Shown here in pieces: positions 18,311 to 25,893 of a stretch of DNA of 64,000 nucleotides; positions within the stretch are counted from its first letter, which is position 1; every line of letters starts with the position of its first letter. The translations under genes were made by a program, and so were the position numbers. Below the pieces are notes generated by a model. That model was not told the origin of the DNA. It saw only the letters and a list, made by a program, of their open reading frames with translations, and did not search any database. This stretch comes from DAOMNO01 sp035443885 (GTDB lineage: Bacteria; Planctomycetota; Phycisphaerae; Phycisphaerales; SM1A02). The DNA lies in contig DAOMNO010000002.1 in NCBI GenBank assembly GCA_035443885.1, positions 1 through 64,000 of the forward strand, written 5' to 3'.

Positions 18311-19525
18311 ATGCTCAGCAACAACCCTCGTCCATTTCGACGTGGTGCCGTCAACACTCAAACGCTTGTCATGATCGGTCTTGCGGTCGCCGTTCTGGCG
18401 ATCACGTTTCTTTTGGGTGCATTGTTTTCGAATCGTGGCAACACACCAGCTGCGCAGACAACTCCCACCGCAACTCGCCCGACGAACACCGAGCCTGCTG
18501 CACCGGAACAGGCACGACCTGCGCCCCCCCAGCAGGCGACGCCAACTCCACAATCGCCAGCCACGGCGGGTGCGCCGCCTGTGCGACTTGACCCCGCGAT
18601 TATTGATGTCGGCCTGATCCGCCCGCAAACGAAGGTGGACGTAACGACGCGCATCATCAACACAAGCAACCAGCCGTTGAAGATCACGGCAAGCCGCGCA
18701 AGCTGCAGTTGCACTGCGGTTGATATGGCAGGCACGATCATTCCTGCAGGTGGCAGTGTTCCGCTGCTCGCTAAGTTTGACTCGCAGATGACGCTGGGAC
18801 CGAAAAACTCCGCCGTCCGATTGAGCTTTGAAGGTTACGAGCAATTGGTCGAAGTACGAATTGCTGCGGAAGTCGGCTTGCCGGTGCGCGCGGTGCCAGC
18901 ATTCATCAACGCACTTGAGCACACCTCCGGCGTGTACGTTGTTGAATCCGAAGACAAAGCGCCGTTTCGTATTCTCACCGTGGATGGCGGCCCTCCCCCA
19001 TTTGCAGATTTCGACCCGGCGACAGACGCTCCGCGCAACCGTTACACCTTGCGATGGGACGTGAACGACTACAACGCTTCAACCTGCTTGGACTCCAACG
19101 GTGTCAAGATGCGCCCGTGGGTTCTGGTCGAAACGGATCATCCGGATTGCAGACTGCTCGACATCTCTGTGCGACATGAATGCACGCGGCGCGATCTGGT
19201 ACAGGGTCAGCCATGGTTCATTGCCGATCGTCGCGCCATGCTGGGGCATATTGATCCATATGCCTCACACGAGTTCGTGATTTCCGTCCGATGGCTGCAG
19301 CATTCATCACCGAGCGACCGCATCGTCGCCGCCAGCACAACCGCCGACCAGTTTGACGTGCAGCTCGTTTCCACCGAGCGGCGAAACACGGAAGGCGAGT
19401 GTCTGATTCGCATGACGCCGAAGCCGGGTGTGCGCGGCCCCATTTACGGGGACGTCAGCCTCGTGGCGGCAGGCGGCCGGATTGAAACCTTCACCGTCAT
19501 TGCCTACGCGGCGGATAAGCCTTGA
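18311..19525 (+). CDS. Membrane-anchored DUF1573 protein
   Basis: About 404 aa. One N-terminal membrane helix (TLVMIGLAVAVLAITFLLGA, about 18-37) is followed by a Pro/Thr/Gln-rich linker (about 40-90). A DUF1573 immunoglobulin-like domain comes next (IDVGLIRPQTKVDVTTRI ... SNQPLKITASRASCSCTAV), then about 230 residues of beta-rich sequence. DUF1573 domains occur in many exported planctomycete and Bacteroidetes proteins with no set function. The domain should face the periplasm. Start ATG 18311 has AAGGAG nine nt upstream; a frame-open ATG at 18287 precedes the SD. A TATAGT at 18275-18280 could be the -10. Its stop overlaps the TTG start of ispD. Confidence 0.75.
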   Translation: MLSNNPRPFRRGAVNTQTLVMIGLAVAVLAITFLLGALFSNRGNTPAAQTTPTATRPTNTEPAAPEQARPAPPQQATPTPQSPATAGAPPVRLDPAIIDVGLIRPQTKVDVTTRIINTSNQPLKITASRASCSCTAVDMAGTIIPAGGSVPLLAKFDSQMTLGPKNSAVRLSFEGYEQLVEVRIAAEVGLPVRAVPAFINALEHTSGVYVVESEDKAPFRILTVDGGPPPFADFDPATDAPRNRYTLRWDVNDYNASTCLDSNGVKMRPWVLVETDHPDCRLLDISVRHECTRRDLVQGQPWFIADRRAMLGHIDPYASHEFVISVRWLQHSSPSDRIVAASTTADQFDVQLVSTERRNTEGECLIRMTPKPGVRGPIYGDVSLVAAGGRIETFTVIAYAADKP

Positions 19526-20334
19526 GCACAGCATTCAACGTCTGCGTCATCATTCCGGCAGCCGGGAGAAGCTCTCGGTTCAGTGTTGACGGGTACGCGG
19601 ACAAACTCGCGCAAGACCTTGGTGGCCGCGCGCTGTTGTTGCGCACCGTTGAAGCATTCACGAAGCGAGACGAAGTGCGGTCAATCATCGTAGCTGGCCC
19701 GCCCGACGACTTCGAGCAGTTTCAGGCACGCTATGGTCCCACGCTTGGCTTTCACGGCGCTCAACTTGTACGGGGCGGCAAACGCGAACGATGGGAAACC
19801 GTTCGCAATGCTCTTGCCGCCGTGCCGGATGATGCAACCCACATCGCCGTTCATGATGCTGCCCGCCCGGCGATCAGCGACAAGCTGCTTGACCGTCTGT
19901 TTCATGCCGCTCGAACGTTGAGTGCCGTGATTCCCGCCGTGCCGATCGCAGGCACGATCAAGAAAGTCTCAACAGACACGATTCAAGTGGGAGAGGATGA
20001 CGAAGATTCCGTCGCTGACTTGATCCTTGGTGAGGAAAGCCGCGTCGTTGTTCCCGTGCGACGCATTGAGACGACCGTTGACCGCACGCGCTTGTGGGAA
20101 GTGCAGACACCACAAATCTTTGAGGTTGATCTTCTTCGTCGCGCCTATGCGCAGGAATCGCTAGACGGCGCGACCGACGACGCTTCGCTCGTCGAACGCC
20201 TTGGCGAATCTGTCTATGTTGTTGAGGGCGAGACCACCAACATCAAGGTTACGACGCCGGGTGATCTTCGTCTGGTGCGCTCAATCCTCGGCGTAAAACC
20301 ACCCGCCGAACGCCCCGCACACAAACAATTTTGA
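19522..20334 (+). CDS. ispD: 2-C-methyl-D-erythritol 4-phosphate cytidylyltransferase
   Basis: About 270 aa. IspD joins CTP to MEP in the non-mevalonate isoprenoid pathway. The nucleotide-binding loop IIPAAGRSSRF, the ribose/phosphate motif HIAVHDAARPAIS and the C-terminal NIKVTTPGDL block are all present, with LWEVQTPQIFEVDLLRRAY between. The start is a TTG overlapping the stop of the DUF1573 gene (CTTGA), so translation is probably coupled. Compared with usual IspD (about 230 aa) there is an extra ~25-residue acidic insert around residues 150-175 (QVGEDDEDSVADLILGEESR). The gene converges with the PRTase-hydrolase fusion 7 nt away. Confidence 0.93.
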   Translation: MSTAFNVCVIIPAAGRSSRFSVDGYADKLAQDLGGRALLLRTVEAFTKRDEVRSIIVAGPPDDFEQFQARYGPTLGFHGAQLVRGGKRERWETVRNALAAVPDDATHIAVHDAARPAISDKLLDRLFHAARTLSAVIPAVPIAGTIKKVSTDTIQVGEDDEDSVADLILGEESRVVVPVRRIETTVDRTRLWEVQTPQIFEVDLLRRAYAQESLDGATDDASLVERLGESVYVVEGETTNIKVTTPGDLRLVRSILGVKPPAERPAHKQF

Positions 20335-20341
20335 CCTCTAA

Positions 20342-21625
20342 CTATGTCGCAGCGGACAGCGGCTTGTCAGACTGGCCTGAGCGATCTATAGCTAGTGAGT
20401 TCAGGTGGTCCGCCAACCAGTCCACTGACGCGCTCACCATCAGTTCGCGGCTGACCGGGTCATCAAACATGCGGCTGGCATCAGAAATCCGCAACAACTC
20501 ATGCGTTGCGGCAATGTATTCATCCAGCGCGGCAACAGGGTCTTCCAATGCGGTGTCGTGTTCGCCATGAATAATGAGCGTCGGTGCGGTGATCTTCTTT
20601 GCAGCATCAATCTCTCGTCCACACACGGGGCCTCGAATGACCAGCGTTTTTACCAACGGCTGCTTCGTCGCGTAATACAGTGCGATCATCGCACCCGTTC
20701 CCGCGCCGTTTAAACCCATCCGGTTCCCATCGACCTCGGCCAGGTCGGCGACAGCCTGAAACGCCACATGAAGATCATGCAGCATCTGCACTTCGGTCGC
20801 CTGTTCACGAGTGCCTTGTGATCTGCCATGCCCCGTGAAATCCAAGCGTGCACCGACGATGCCCCGCTGCGCTAACCGTCGGCTGATGGGGACAGTTCGC
20901 TCGCTTCTCGCATCGCTGTCAAAACCATGCGCAAAGACCACCGCGGGATATGGGCCGCTGCCTCGTTGCATTCCGGGTGGCAGATCGATTTCGCAAGACA
21001 ACTGCAAGCCAAGCGTGCTCTTCAGTTTTACAATCAGCGTATTCACCATCGAGCCTGATTCAGGCCGTGATTTCACCCAACCGGATAGCAGTGAGCACAC
21101 CGCTTCGTCATCCATTTCTACGAAGTGCTCATAGAAATCCCGAACGCCCTTGAATGTGCTCGGTTGATGTGGAATCACAACCTGATCCGCCATCTCATGC
21201 AACGCCCATGTGCCCTTGCTATGCCCAGCCGGTGCCGCTGCAACGATGCGCCTCGCGCCTCGGTTGCGTACGGATGCAATCGCGCCCAGCATCTTCGCTC
21301 CGCTGGCCACGCCTTGGCTGACAATGACCACGGTACGATCGCGAACGTCCATCGCAGGCAGAATTGCGCGAATGGCGTCGCGACGCTTCTGTAATCCGGC
21401 GTACGCTTCTCGCGCGGGCTGCACCATGTGCTGGCTCGTCAGCCGATGCCAGCGAGCCATCGCGGGGATCATGGAAATCCGGCCGTCTTCATCAATCGCG
21501 CCGACGACATGCTCCGGTGCTTGCGGCGCGCATAAGCGATCAATGAGCAACACGTCAAGCGGCGCATCGAGCGCAGCAGCGACCACTTCTGCGCACATCA
21601 CGCCTCCGTTTGCCAGCCCAAGCAC
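20342..21625 (-). CDS. Phosphoribosyltransferase-alpha/beta hydrolase fusion (downstream, intact part)
   Basis: 427 aa from a GTG. Residues 1-200 are a type I phosphoribosyltransferase domain (LGLANGGVMCAEVVAAALDA, GAIDEDG, DRTVVIVSQGVASGAKM, RIVAAAPAG). Residues about 215-415 are an alpha/beta hydrolase with PAVVFAHGFDSDARSER, LDFTGHGRSQG and the late HGEHDTALEDPV containing the catalytic Asp/His region. The expected nucleophile elbow reads LNGAGTGAM rather than GxSxG, so the usual serine is absent. The PRPP motif reads VSQGVASGA instead of DDGIATGAT, so the PRTase may be altered. The start of the PRTase domain lies upstream beyond an in-frame TAG at 21661-21659 (separate entry), so this GTG start is only what remains open. 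Confidence 0.7.
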   Translation of the reverse strand: MLGLANGGVMCAEVVAAALDAPLDVLLIDRLCAPQAPEHVVGAIDEDGRISMIPAMARWHRLTSQHMVQPAREAYAGLQKRRDAIRAILPAMDVRDRTVVIVSQGVASGAKMLGAIASVRNRGARRIVAAAPAGHSKGTWALHEMADQVVIPHQPSTFKGVRDFYEHFVEMDDEAVCSLLSGWVKSRPESGSMVNTLIVKLKSTLGLQLSCEIDLPPGMQRGSGPYPAVVFAHGFDSDARSERTVPISRRLAQRGIVGARLDFTGHGRSQGTREQATEVQMLHDLHVAFQAVADLAEVDGNRMGLNGAGTGAMIALYYATKQPLVKTLVIRGPVCGREIDAAKKITAPTLIIHGEHDTALEDPVAALDEYIAATHELLRISDASRMFDDPVSRELMVSASVDWLADHLNSLAIDRSGQSDKPLSAAT

Positions 21626-21658
21626 AATGGGGCACTCGCCTTTCAGAAAAAGAAGGTG

Positions 21659-21709
21659 CTAGGCGAGTTCCTCCGCTGCATGACGCTGATTCCGAAACAG
21701 CCGCATCAT
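21659..21709 (-). pseudogene. Amber-separated N-terminus of the PRTase-hydrolase gene
   Basis: From ATG 21709 (or 21706) the minus strand encodes MMRLFRNQRHAAEELA, then TAG, then HLLFLKGECPIVLGLANGG in the same frame, running straight into the downstream PRTase domain. The ATG has a textbook AAGGAG just upstream. This is what the N-terminus of this PRTase family looks like, so a single stop codon interrupts an otherwise intact gene. TAG is an ordinary stop elsewhere here (alr, holA, the 8603 lipoprotein). Nonsense mutation, sequencing error, or readthrough/restart are all possible. Confidence 0.75.
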
Positions 21710-21771
21710 CGCTCTCCTTGTGCAGGATGACCGACCTCACGCCTTCCGATTCAGCTCCGTCCTCCACTCAT

Positions 21772-21801
21772 ACCCTAGCAACACTCATTCGTGTCGATCA
21801 A
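21772..21801 (-). promoter_or_regulatory. Possible promoter for the PRTase-hydrolase gene
   Basis: On the minus strand TTGATC (21801-21796), an 18-nt spacer and an extended -10 TGCTAGGGT (ending 21772). It lies about 60 nt before the SD-equipped ATG at 21709. Confidence 0.45.
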
Positions 21802-21853
21802 GGCTGATCGATGCAAAACCGGGTGGCTTGCAATCCCGAACGGCCGCAAAGCG

Positions 21854-22384
21854 TCAATTTCCACCTGCAACCGCAAGTTTCATGCACCATTCAGGCCCTG
21901 CCACTGTTTGATCCCCCAGCCGTGCTCGAATCATGCCAGGCAGGCGAGATGGCGATGCTTCGGTCATCGCTTCCCAAGGGACGCTCATGCGCGCTGCACC
22001 AAACCAGCGAATCGGCCCCATGCCTTCCAAGTGCAGATGCCGTTCATCAGCCATGATTCTGATGCAGTTGTTGTATGCACCGATTGGCCCGAACCGAAAA
22101 CTCTGGAACCCCTTGGAAACGGCGTCAGGCATCACAGGCTGCGCTGGATATCGGCTCAAGAATGGACGCCATGTCAGACGCACGACAACTGCCAGCACAA
22201 GCAGGGGCAGCCCCACGAACACGATGGCAACGATCACCGCGGCGGGGGCAGGTGTGCCGATCAAGATTAAGACGACTGTGATGATCGTCAACTCGGCTGC
22301 AAGGAACACGATGAGTGCTGCTGCCACAAGTGCACTGCTTCGAGCGCCAGACACGCGATCGGGATTGCCGAACTCCGGTCTCAT
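21854..22384 (-). CDS. Small membrane protein, unknown
   Basis: 176 aa. Two strongly hydrophobic segments (about 18-42 and 48-70) are separated by a short Gly/Pro turn. The ~100-residue soluble C-terminus (LSRYPAQPVMPDAVSKGFQS, ADERHLHLEGMGPIRWFG, MSVPWEAMTEA) has the alternating strand look of PH-like domains that follow twin helices in bacterial bPH proteins; this is inference only. It lies 40 nt downstream of fumC on the same strand and may share its transcript. No SD is seen. Confidence 0.6.
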   Translation of the reverse strand: MRPEFGNPDRVSGARSSALVAAALIVFLAAELTIITVVLILIGTPAPAAVIVAIVFVGLPLLVLAVVVRLTWRPFLSRYPAQPVMPDAVSKGFQSFRFGPIGAYNNCIRIMADERHLHLEGMGPIRWFGAARMSVPWEAMTEASPSRLPGMIRARLGDQTVAGPEWCMKLAVAGGN

Positions 22385-22424
22385 TCAACAGCCTGTTGCC
22401 GAGGATTTCACTCGTGCATCTGCG

Positions 22425-23888
22425 TCAACCGCCACCGGCTCCGGTACCGCCCGGCTCAGTCATCGACCACGGGTCCAGCAATGCTTCGAGCTTCTTCGGA
22501 TCGACCATCTTGTGCTGCAATACGTACTCACGCACCGTCTGGCCAGACTTGAATGCATTCTTGGCGACTTCTGCCGCTTTGTCGTAGCCGATTTCTGGTG
22601 CGAGGCTTGTACACATCATCAACGAACGCTCGACGGTGCCGGTCGCGATTTCACGATTGACCTCAAGCCCTGTAATGCACTTTTCATTGAACATGTTCGC
22701 TGCATTCGCAAGCAGTGAAATCGACTCGATGAGATTGTCCGCCATCATTGGCATCGCGACGTTGAGTTCAAGCAATCCGCCGACGCCACCAACGCCGCCC
22801 AGGGTGATTGCTGCATCGTTGCCGATGACTTGACACGCCACTTGCATGACGGATTCGCAGATAACGGGATTCACCTTGCCGGGCATGATGGATGAACCCG
22901 GTTGCGTGGCGGGCAGGGAAAGCTCAAACAGACCGCAGCGCGGGCCTGAGCCGAGCCACCGAATGTCATTGGCAATCTTCGTGAGCGCGACAGCTATTGT
23001 CTTGAGGTGGCCACTGGCTTCCACAATGCAATCGCGGGTGGCCTGCGCCTCAAAATGATCCGCTGCCTCCGCAAAGGCGATGCGCGTGCGTTGCTTGAGC
23101 TGCCTGGCGACCTTCGCCCCGAATGACGGATGCGTATTGATGCCTGTGCCGACTGCGGTACCGCCGATCGGCAGATTCTCCGCCAGCCGCATCATCGCTC
23201 GCTCCGCACGAAGGACGGAATACTCGATCTGCGCAGCGTATCCCGAAAACTCCTGGCCGAGACGAATGGGTGTTGCATCCATCAAATGCGTGCGCCCGAT
23301 CTTCACGATCTTGTTCCATTTACGCGATTTGGCGCGAAGGGCTGTCGCCAGCGCTTTCAGAGCCGGAATCAACTCGCGATCAATCGCAATGGCCGCCGCC
23401 ACCTGCATCGCTGTTGGAAAGGTGTCATTCGACGACTGGCCCATGTTGACGTGATCGTTTGGGTGAACGGGTTCCTTCGCGCCGATCGGCTTACGCTCGT
23501 AAATGCAGACCAGATTCGAAATCACTTCATTGACATTCATATTCGTAGAAGTGCCTGAGCCGGTCTGAAACACATCAATGGGAAAATGCTGCATCGCTTC
23601 ACCGCAGTCCCCTCCAAGCGCGGTCGGTGCGCCTTCCATCGCCACGGCAATCTCGTCGCACGCACGGACGATGAGTTTGGCTCGCTTCGCATCGAGTTTC
23701 TTAAGCTGTGCGTTGACTGTGGCGCATGCCCCTTTCAGCAGCGCGTAGGCGTGAATCACCTCAGGCGGAACAGGCCTGCCCGACACCGGGAAGTTCAGCA
23801 CGGCCCGCTGTGTCGTCGCACCAAAGAGCACGTGGCTCGGCACAGTCATCTCTCCCATCGAGTCGCGTTCGATTCTGGTTTGGCTCAT
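22425..23888 (-). CDS. fumC: Class II fumarate hydratase
   Basis: 487 aa. The superfamily signature GSSIMPGKVNPV lies near residue 330. Upstream blocks include GSGTSTNMNVNEVISN, HPNDHVNMGQSSNDTFPTAM and the active-site GRTHLMDATPI, all standard for FumC. The enzyme hydrates fumarate to malate in the TCA cycle and needs no iron-sulfur cluster. The extreme C-terminus is a short Gly/Pro tail. The ATG at 23888 has no SD. Length matches the family (460-470) plus about 20 residues. Confidence 0.95.
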   Translation of the reverse strand: MSQTRIERDSMGEMTVPSHVLFGATTQRAVLNFPVSGRPVPPEVIHAYALLKGACATVNAQLKKLDAKRAKLIVRACDEIAVAMEGAPTALGGDCGEAMQHFPIDVFQTGSGTSTNMNVNEVISNLVCIYERKPIGAKEPVHPNDHVNMGQSSNDTFPTAMQVAAAIAIDRELIPALKALATALRAKSRKWNKIVKIGRTHLMDATPIRLGQEFSGYAAQIEYSVLRAERAMMRLAENLPIGGTAVGTGINTHPSFGAKVARQLKQRTRIAFAEAADHFEAQATRDCIVEASGHLKTIAVALTKIANDIRWLGSGPRCGLFELSLPATQPGSSIMPGKVNPVICESVMQVACQVIGNDAAITLGGVGGVGGLLELNVAMPMMADNLIESISLLANAANMFNEKCITGLEVNREIATGTVERSLMMCTSLAPEIGYDKAAEVAKNAFKSGQTVREYVLQHKMVDPKKLEALLDPWSMTEPGGTGAGGG

Positions 23889-23937
23889 GCCGCGACGTTA
23901 TCACGCGGAGCGGCAGAAGGAAAGCCCCGAAAAAGCA

Positions 23938-23966
23938 TTGACTCACTGCCGGTCGTACCCCACACT
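23938..23966 (+). promoter_or_regulatory. Possible promoter for the metallopeptidase gene
   Basis: TTGACT (23938-23943), 17 nt, CACACT (23961-23966). The -10 deviates at its first base. It fits a short leader before ATG 24009. Confidence 0.45.
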
Positions 23967-24008
23967 ATGACAACCGCCCGATTTCGGCTGCGGCAGTCGC
24001 AGCCCAAG

Positions 24009-25856
24009 ATGAGAGAACCGATGCTTCATACACTGCTGCTTGTTGTCTGCCTGACCCTCTCCCCCGCCCCGGCACAGTCCAGCACAAAGCCGAGTTTTCT
24101 TCGCCCACCTCTCGGAGACATACGGGAAGTCGCTCCCACGGGCGATGTTACGGTTCTCCGAACACGTCCGACTTCCATCGACTTCGATCGGCTTCGAACG
24201 ATCCCACCCTTTGCAGACGAAGCGATCGCACTCGACTTGTTCGACGATGTTCAGCTTGTGCCAGTCTTTGAACGATTCACCCATCGCAGTGCCAATCGGT
24301 ACACATGGCTTGGCTCGCTGCGTAACGATCCGGACGGCTGGTTCGTTCTTGTCGTAGAAAACGAGGCGCTGGTGGCGAACTTCTGGCTGGGTGATGGCCG
24401 CGCCTTTGAAATCACCCCAACGCCGGAAGGCGAACCGGGTCATCTGATTCGCGAGTTGATCGTAGAGAAGTTTGCGCCATGCTCAACATGTCGCGCTCAG
24501 GAAGTGCGATCGCAGCCAGTGGAAGGTGGCGTAGCTGACGATGGCGGTATCGCCAACTGCTCGTCGGGGCCTGGCGATCCCACGATTGACGTACTCGTCG
24601 TCTGGACACCCGCAGCGCGGATCGCACAAGGCGGCACCAACGCCATCACCGCATTGGTTGAAGCAGCCGTCGCTTCCAGCAACACCGCTTACCAGAACAG
24701 CAACATCAGCGCACGGTTGCGGCTGGTCTATGTGGGAGAAACCGACTACGTGGAATCTGGAAGTTTCAGCACGGACCTTTCCAGATTGCGCAACACCAAC
24801 GATGGATACATGGACGAGGTGCATCCGCTGCGCAATGAATACGGCGCAGACCTTGTCGCGCTCATCAGCAACGGTACAGGCTCCTGCGGCATCGCCTACT
24901 TGATGACCAATCTCTCACCCAACTTCGCGTCATCCGCCTTCAGCGTAACAAGGCGCACCTGTGCTGTGGGCAATCTCACTTTCGCGCATGAACTCGGCCA
25001 CAACATGGGCTGCGCTCACGATCATGACAATGCGTCGAACGCACTGTTCTCATATTCCTACGGCCATCGCTGGACCACGACCGGCGGCCAACTCCGCAGG
25101 TCTGTCATGGCATATGCTCCGGGCACACGCGTCGCCCATTTCTCGAATCCAGAAGTGCTCAATGGCGGCGTGCCTACGGGCATACCCGAAGGCCAACCCC
25201 AGGCTGCCGACAATGCGAAGTCGATCAACATCGCGGCCCCCACGGTCGCGGCGTTCCGCCCAAGTCTGTGCGACCCACCTGCGAACAACACGTGCGCCAA
25301 CTCCGAGTTTGTTACCAGCGGGGTGCACGTCTTCTCAAACGTTGGAGCCACAACCAACGGACCGAATGAGCCTGCAAGTTGCAACTTCTCGGGCGATACA
25401 AACATTCAGGCGGATGTCTGGTTCGCTTATCTGTCGGAGTGCACCGGGTCGCTCACTGTCAGCCTTTGCGGCAGTGATTTTCTCACCAAGCTGGGCATCT
25501 ACTTCGGGCTGTGCCCGACTTCGCCAGATACCGTGCAAATCTGCAATGTCGGTGGCTGTGAGGGGCAGCAGGCGGAGATCACGCTGCCGGTCAATCAAAA
25601 TCAATCGGTCCGCATTCGCGTCGGCGGGCATAACGGCGCGACTGGCAATGGCGTTCTGACGATTTCATGCGTGCCGCCCAAGCCGGACTGTCTGCCTGAC
25701 CTGAACAACGACGGCGCCGTGGACGTGCAAGACCTGCTCATTCTGCTTGGCGCATGGGGGCCGTGCATGGCTTGTCCGGGGGACTTGAACTTTGATGGCG
25801 CCGTTGACGTGCAGGACTTGCTGATCCTGCTCGGATCATGGGGACAATGCTCATAG
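24009..25856 (+). CDS. Secreted reprolysin-like zinc metallopeptidase with two dockerin repeats
   Basis: About 615 aa. A signal peptide (MLHTLLLVVCLTLSPAPAQ) and a pro-region of about 170 residues precede a catalytic domain (from about 190, DPTIDVLVVWTPAA) with the metzincin zinc motif HELGHNMGCAH (about 327-337). A downstream YGHRWTTTGGQLRRSVMAY supplies the Met-turn. A beta domain with paired cysteines follows (CDPPANNTC to CEGQQ). The C-terminus has two tandem dockerin repeats (PDLNNDGAVDVQDLLILLG and GDLNFDGAVDVQDLLILLG), each ending WG.C. It is probably an extracellular protease tethered by the dockerin tail. Frame is open to 23586, but that part is antisense to fumC. No SD; ATG 24021 is the alternative start. 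Confidence 0.82.
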   Translation: MREPMLHTLLLVVCLTLSPAPAQSSTKPSFLRPPLGDIREVAPTGDVTVLRTRPTSIDFDRLRTIPPFADEAIALDLFDDVQLVPVFERFTHRSANRYTWLGSLRNDPDGWFVLVVENEALVANFWLGDGRAFEITPTPEGEPGHLIRELIVEKFAPCSTCRAQEVRSQPVEGGVADDGGIANCSSGPGDPTIDVLVVWTPAARIAQGGTNAITALVEAAVASSNTAYQNSNISARLRLVYVGETDYVESGSFSTDLSRLRNTNDGYMDEVHPLRNEYGADLVALISNGTGSCGIAYLMTNLSPNFASSAFSVTRRTCAVGNLTFAHELGHNMGCAHDHDNASNALFSYSYGHRWTTTGGQLRRSVMAYAPGTRVAHFSNPEVLNGGVPTGIPEGQPQAADNAKSINIAAPTVAAFRPSLCDPPANNTCANSEFVTSGVHVFSNVGATTNGPNEPASCNFSGDTNIQADVWFAYLSECTGSLTVSLCGSDFLTKLGIYFGLCPTSPDTVQICNVGGCEGQQAEITLPVNQNQSVRIRVGGHNGATGNGVLTISCVPPKPDCLPDLNNDGAVDVQDLLILLGAWGPCMACPGDLNFDGAVDVQDLLILLGSWGQCS

Positions 25857-25893
25857 CCGCGCCTTTTGCGACGGAAAACCATACGATTGCGTC

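Noticed and set aside
21659..21661. TAG as a reassigned sense codon
   Set aside because: alr, holA, the lipoprotein at 8603 and the metallopeptidase all end in TAG at expected lengths, so TAG is a normal stop.
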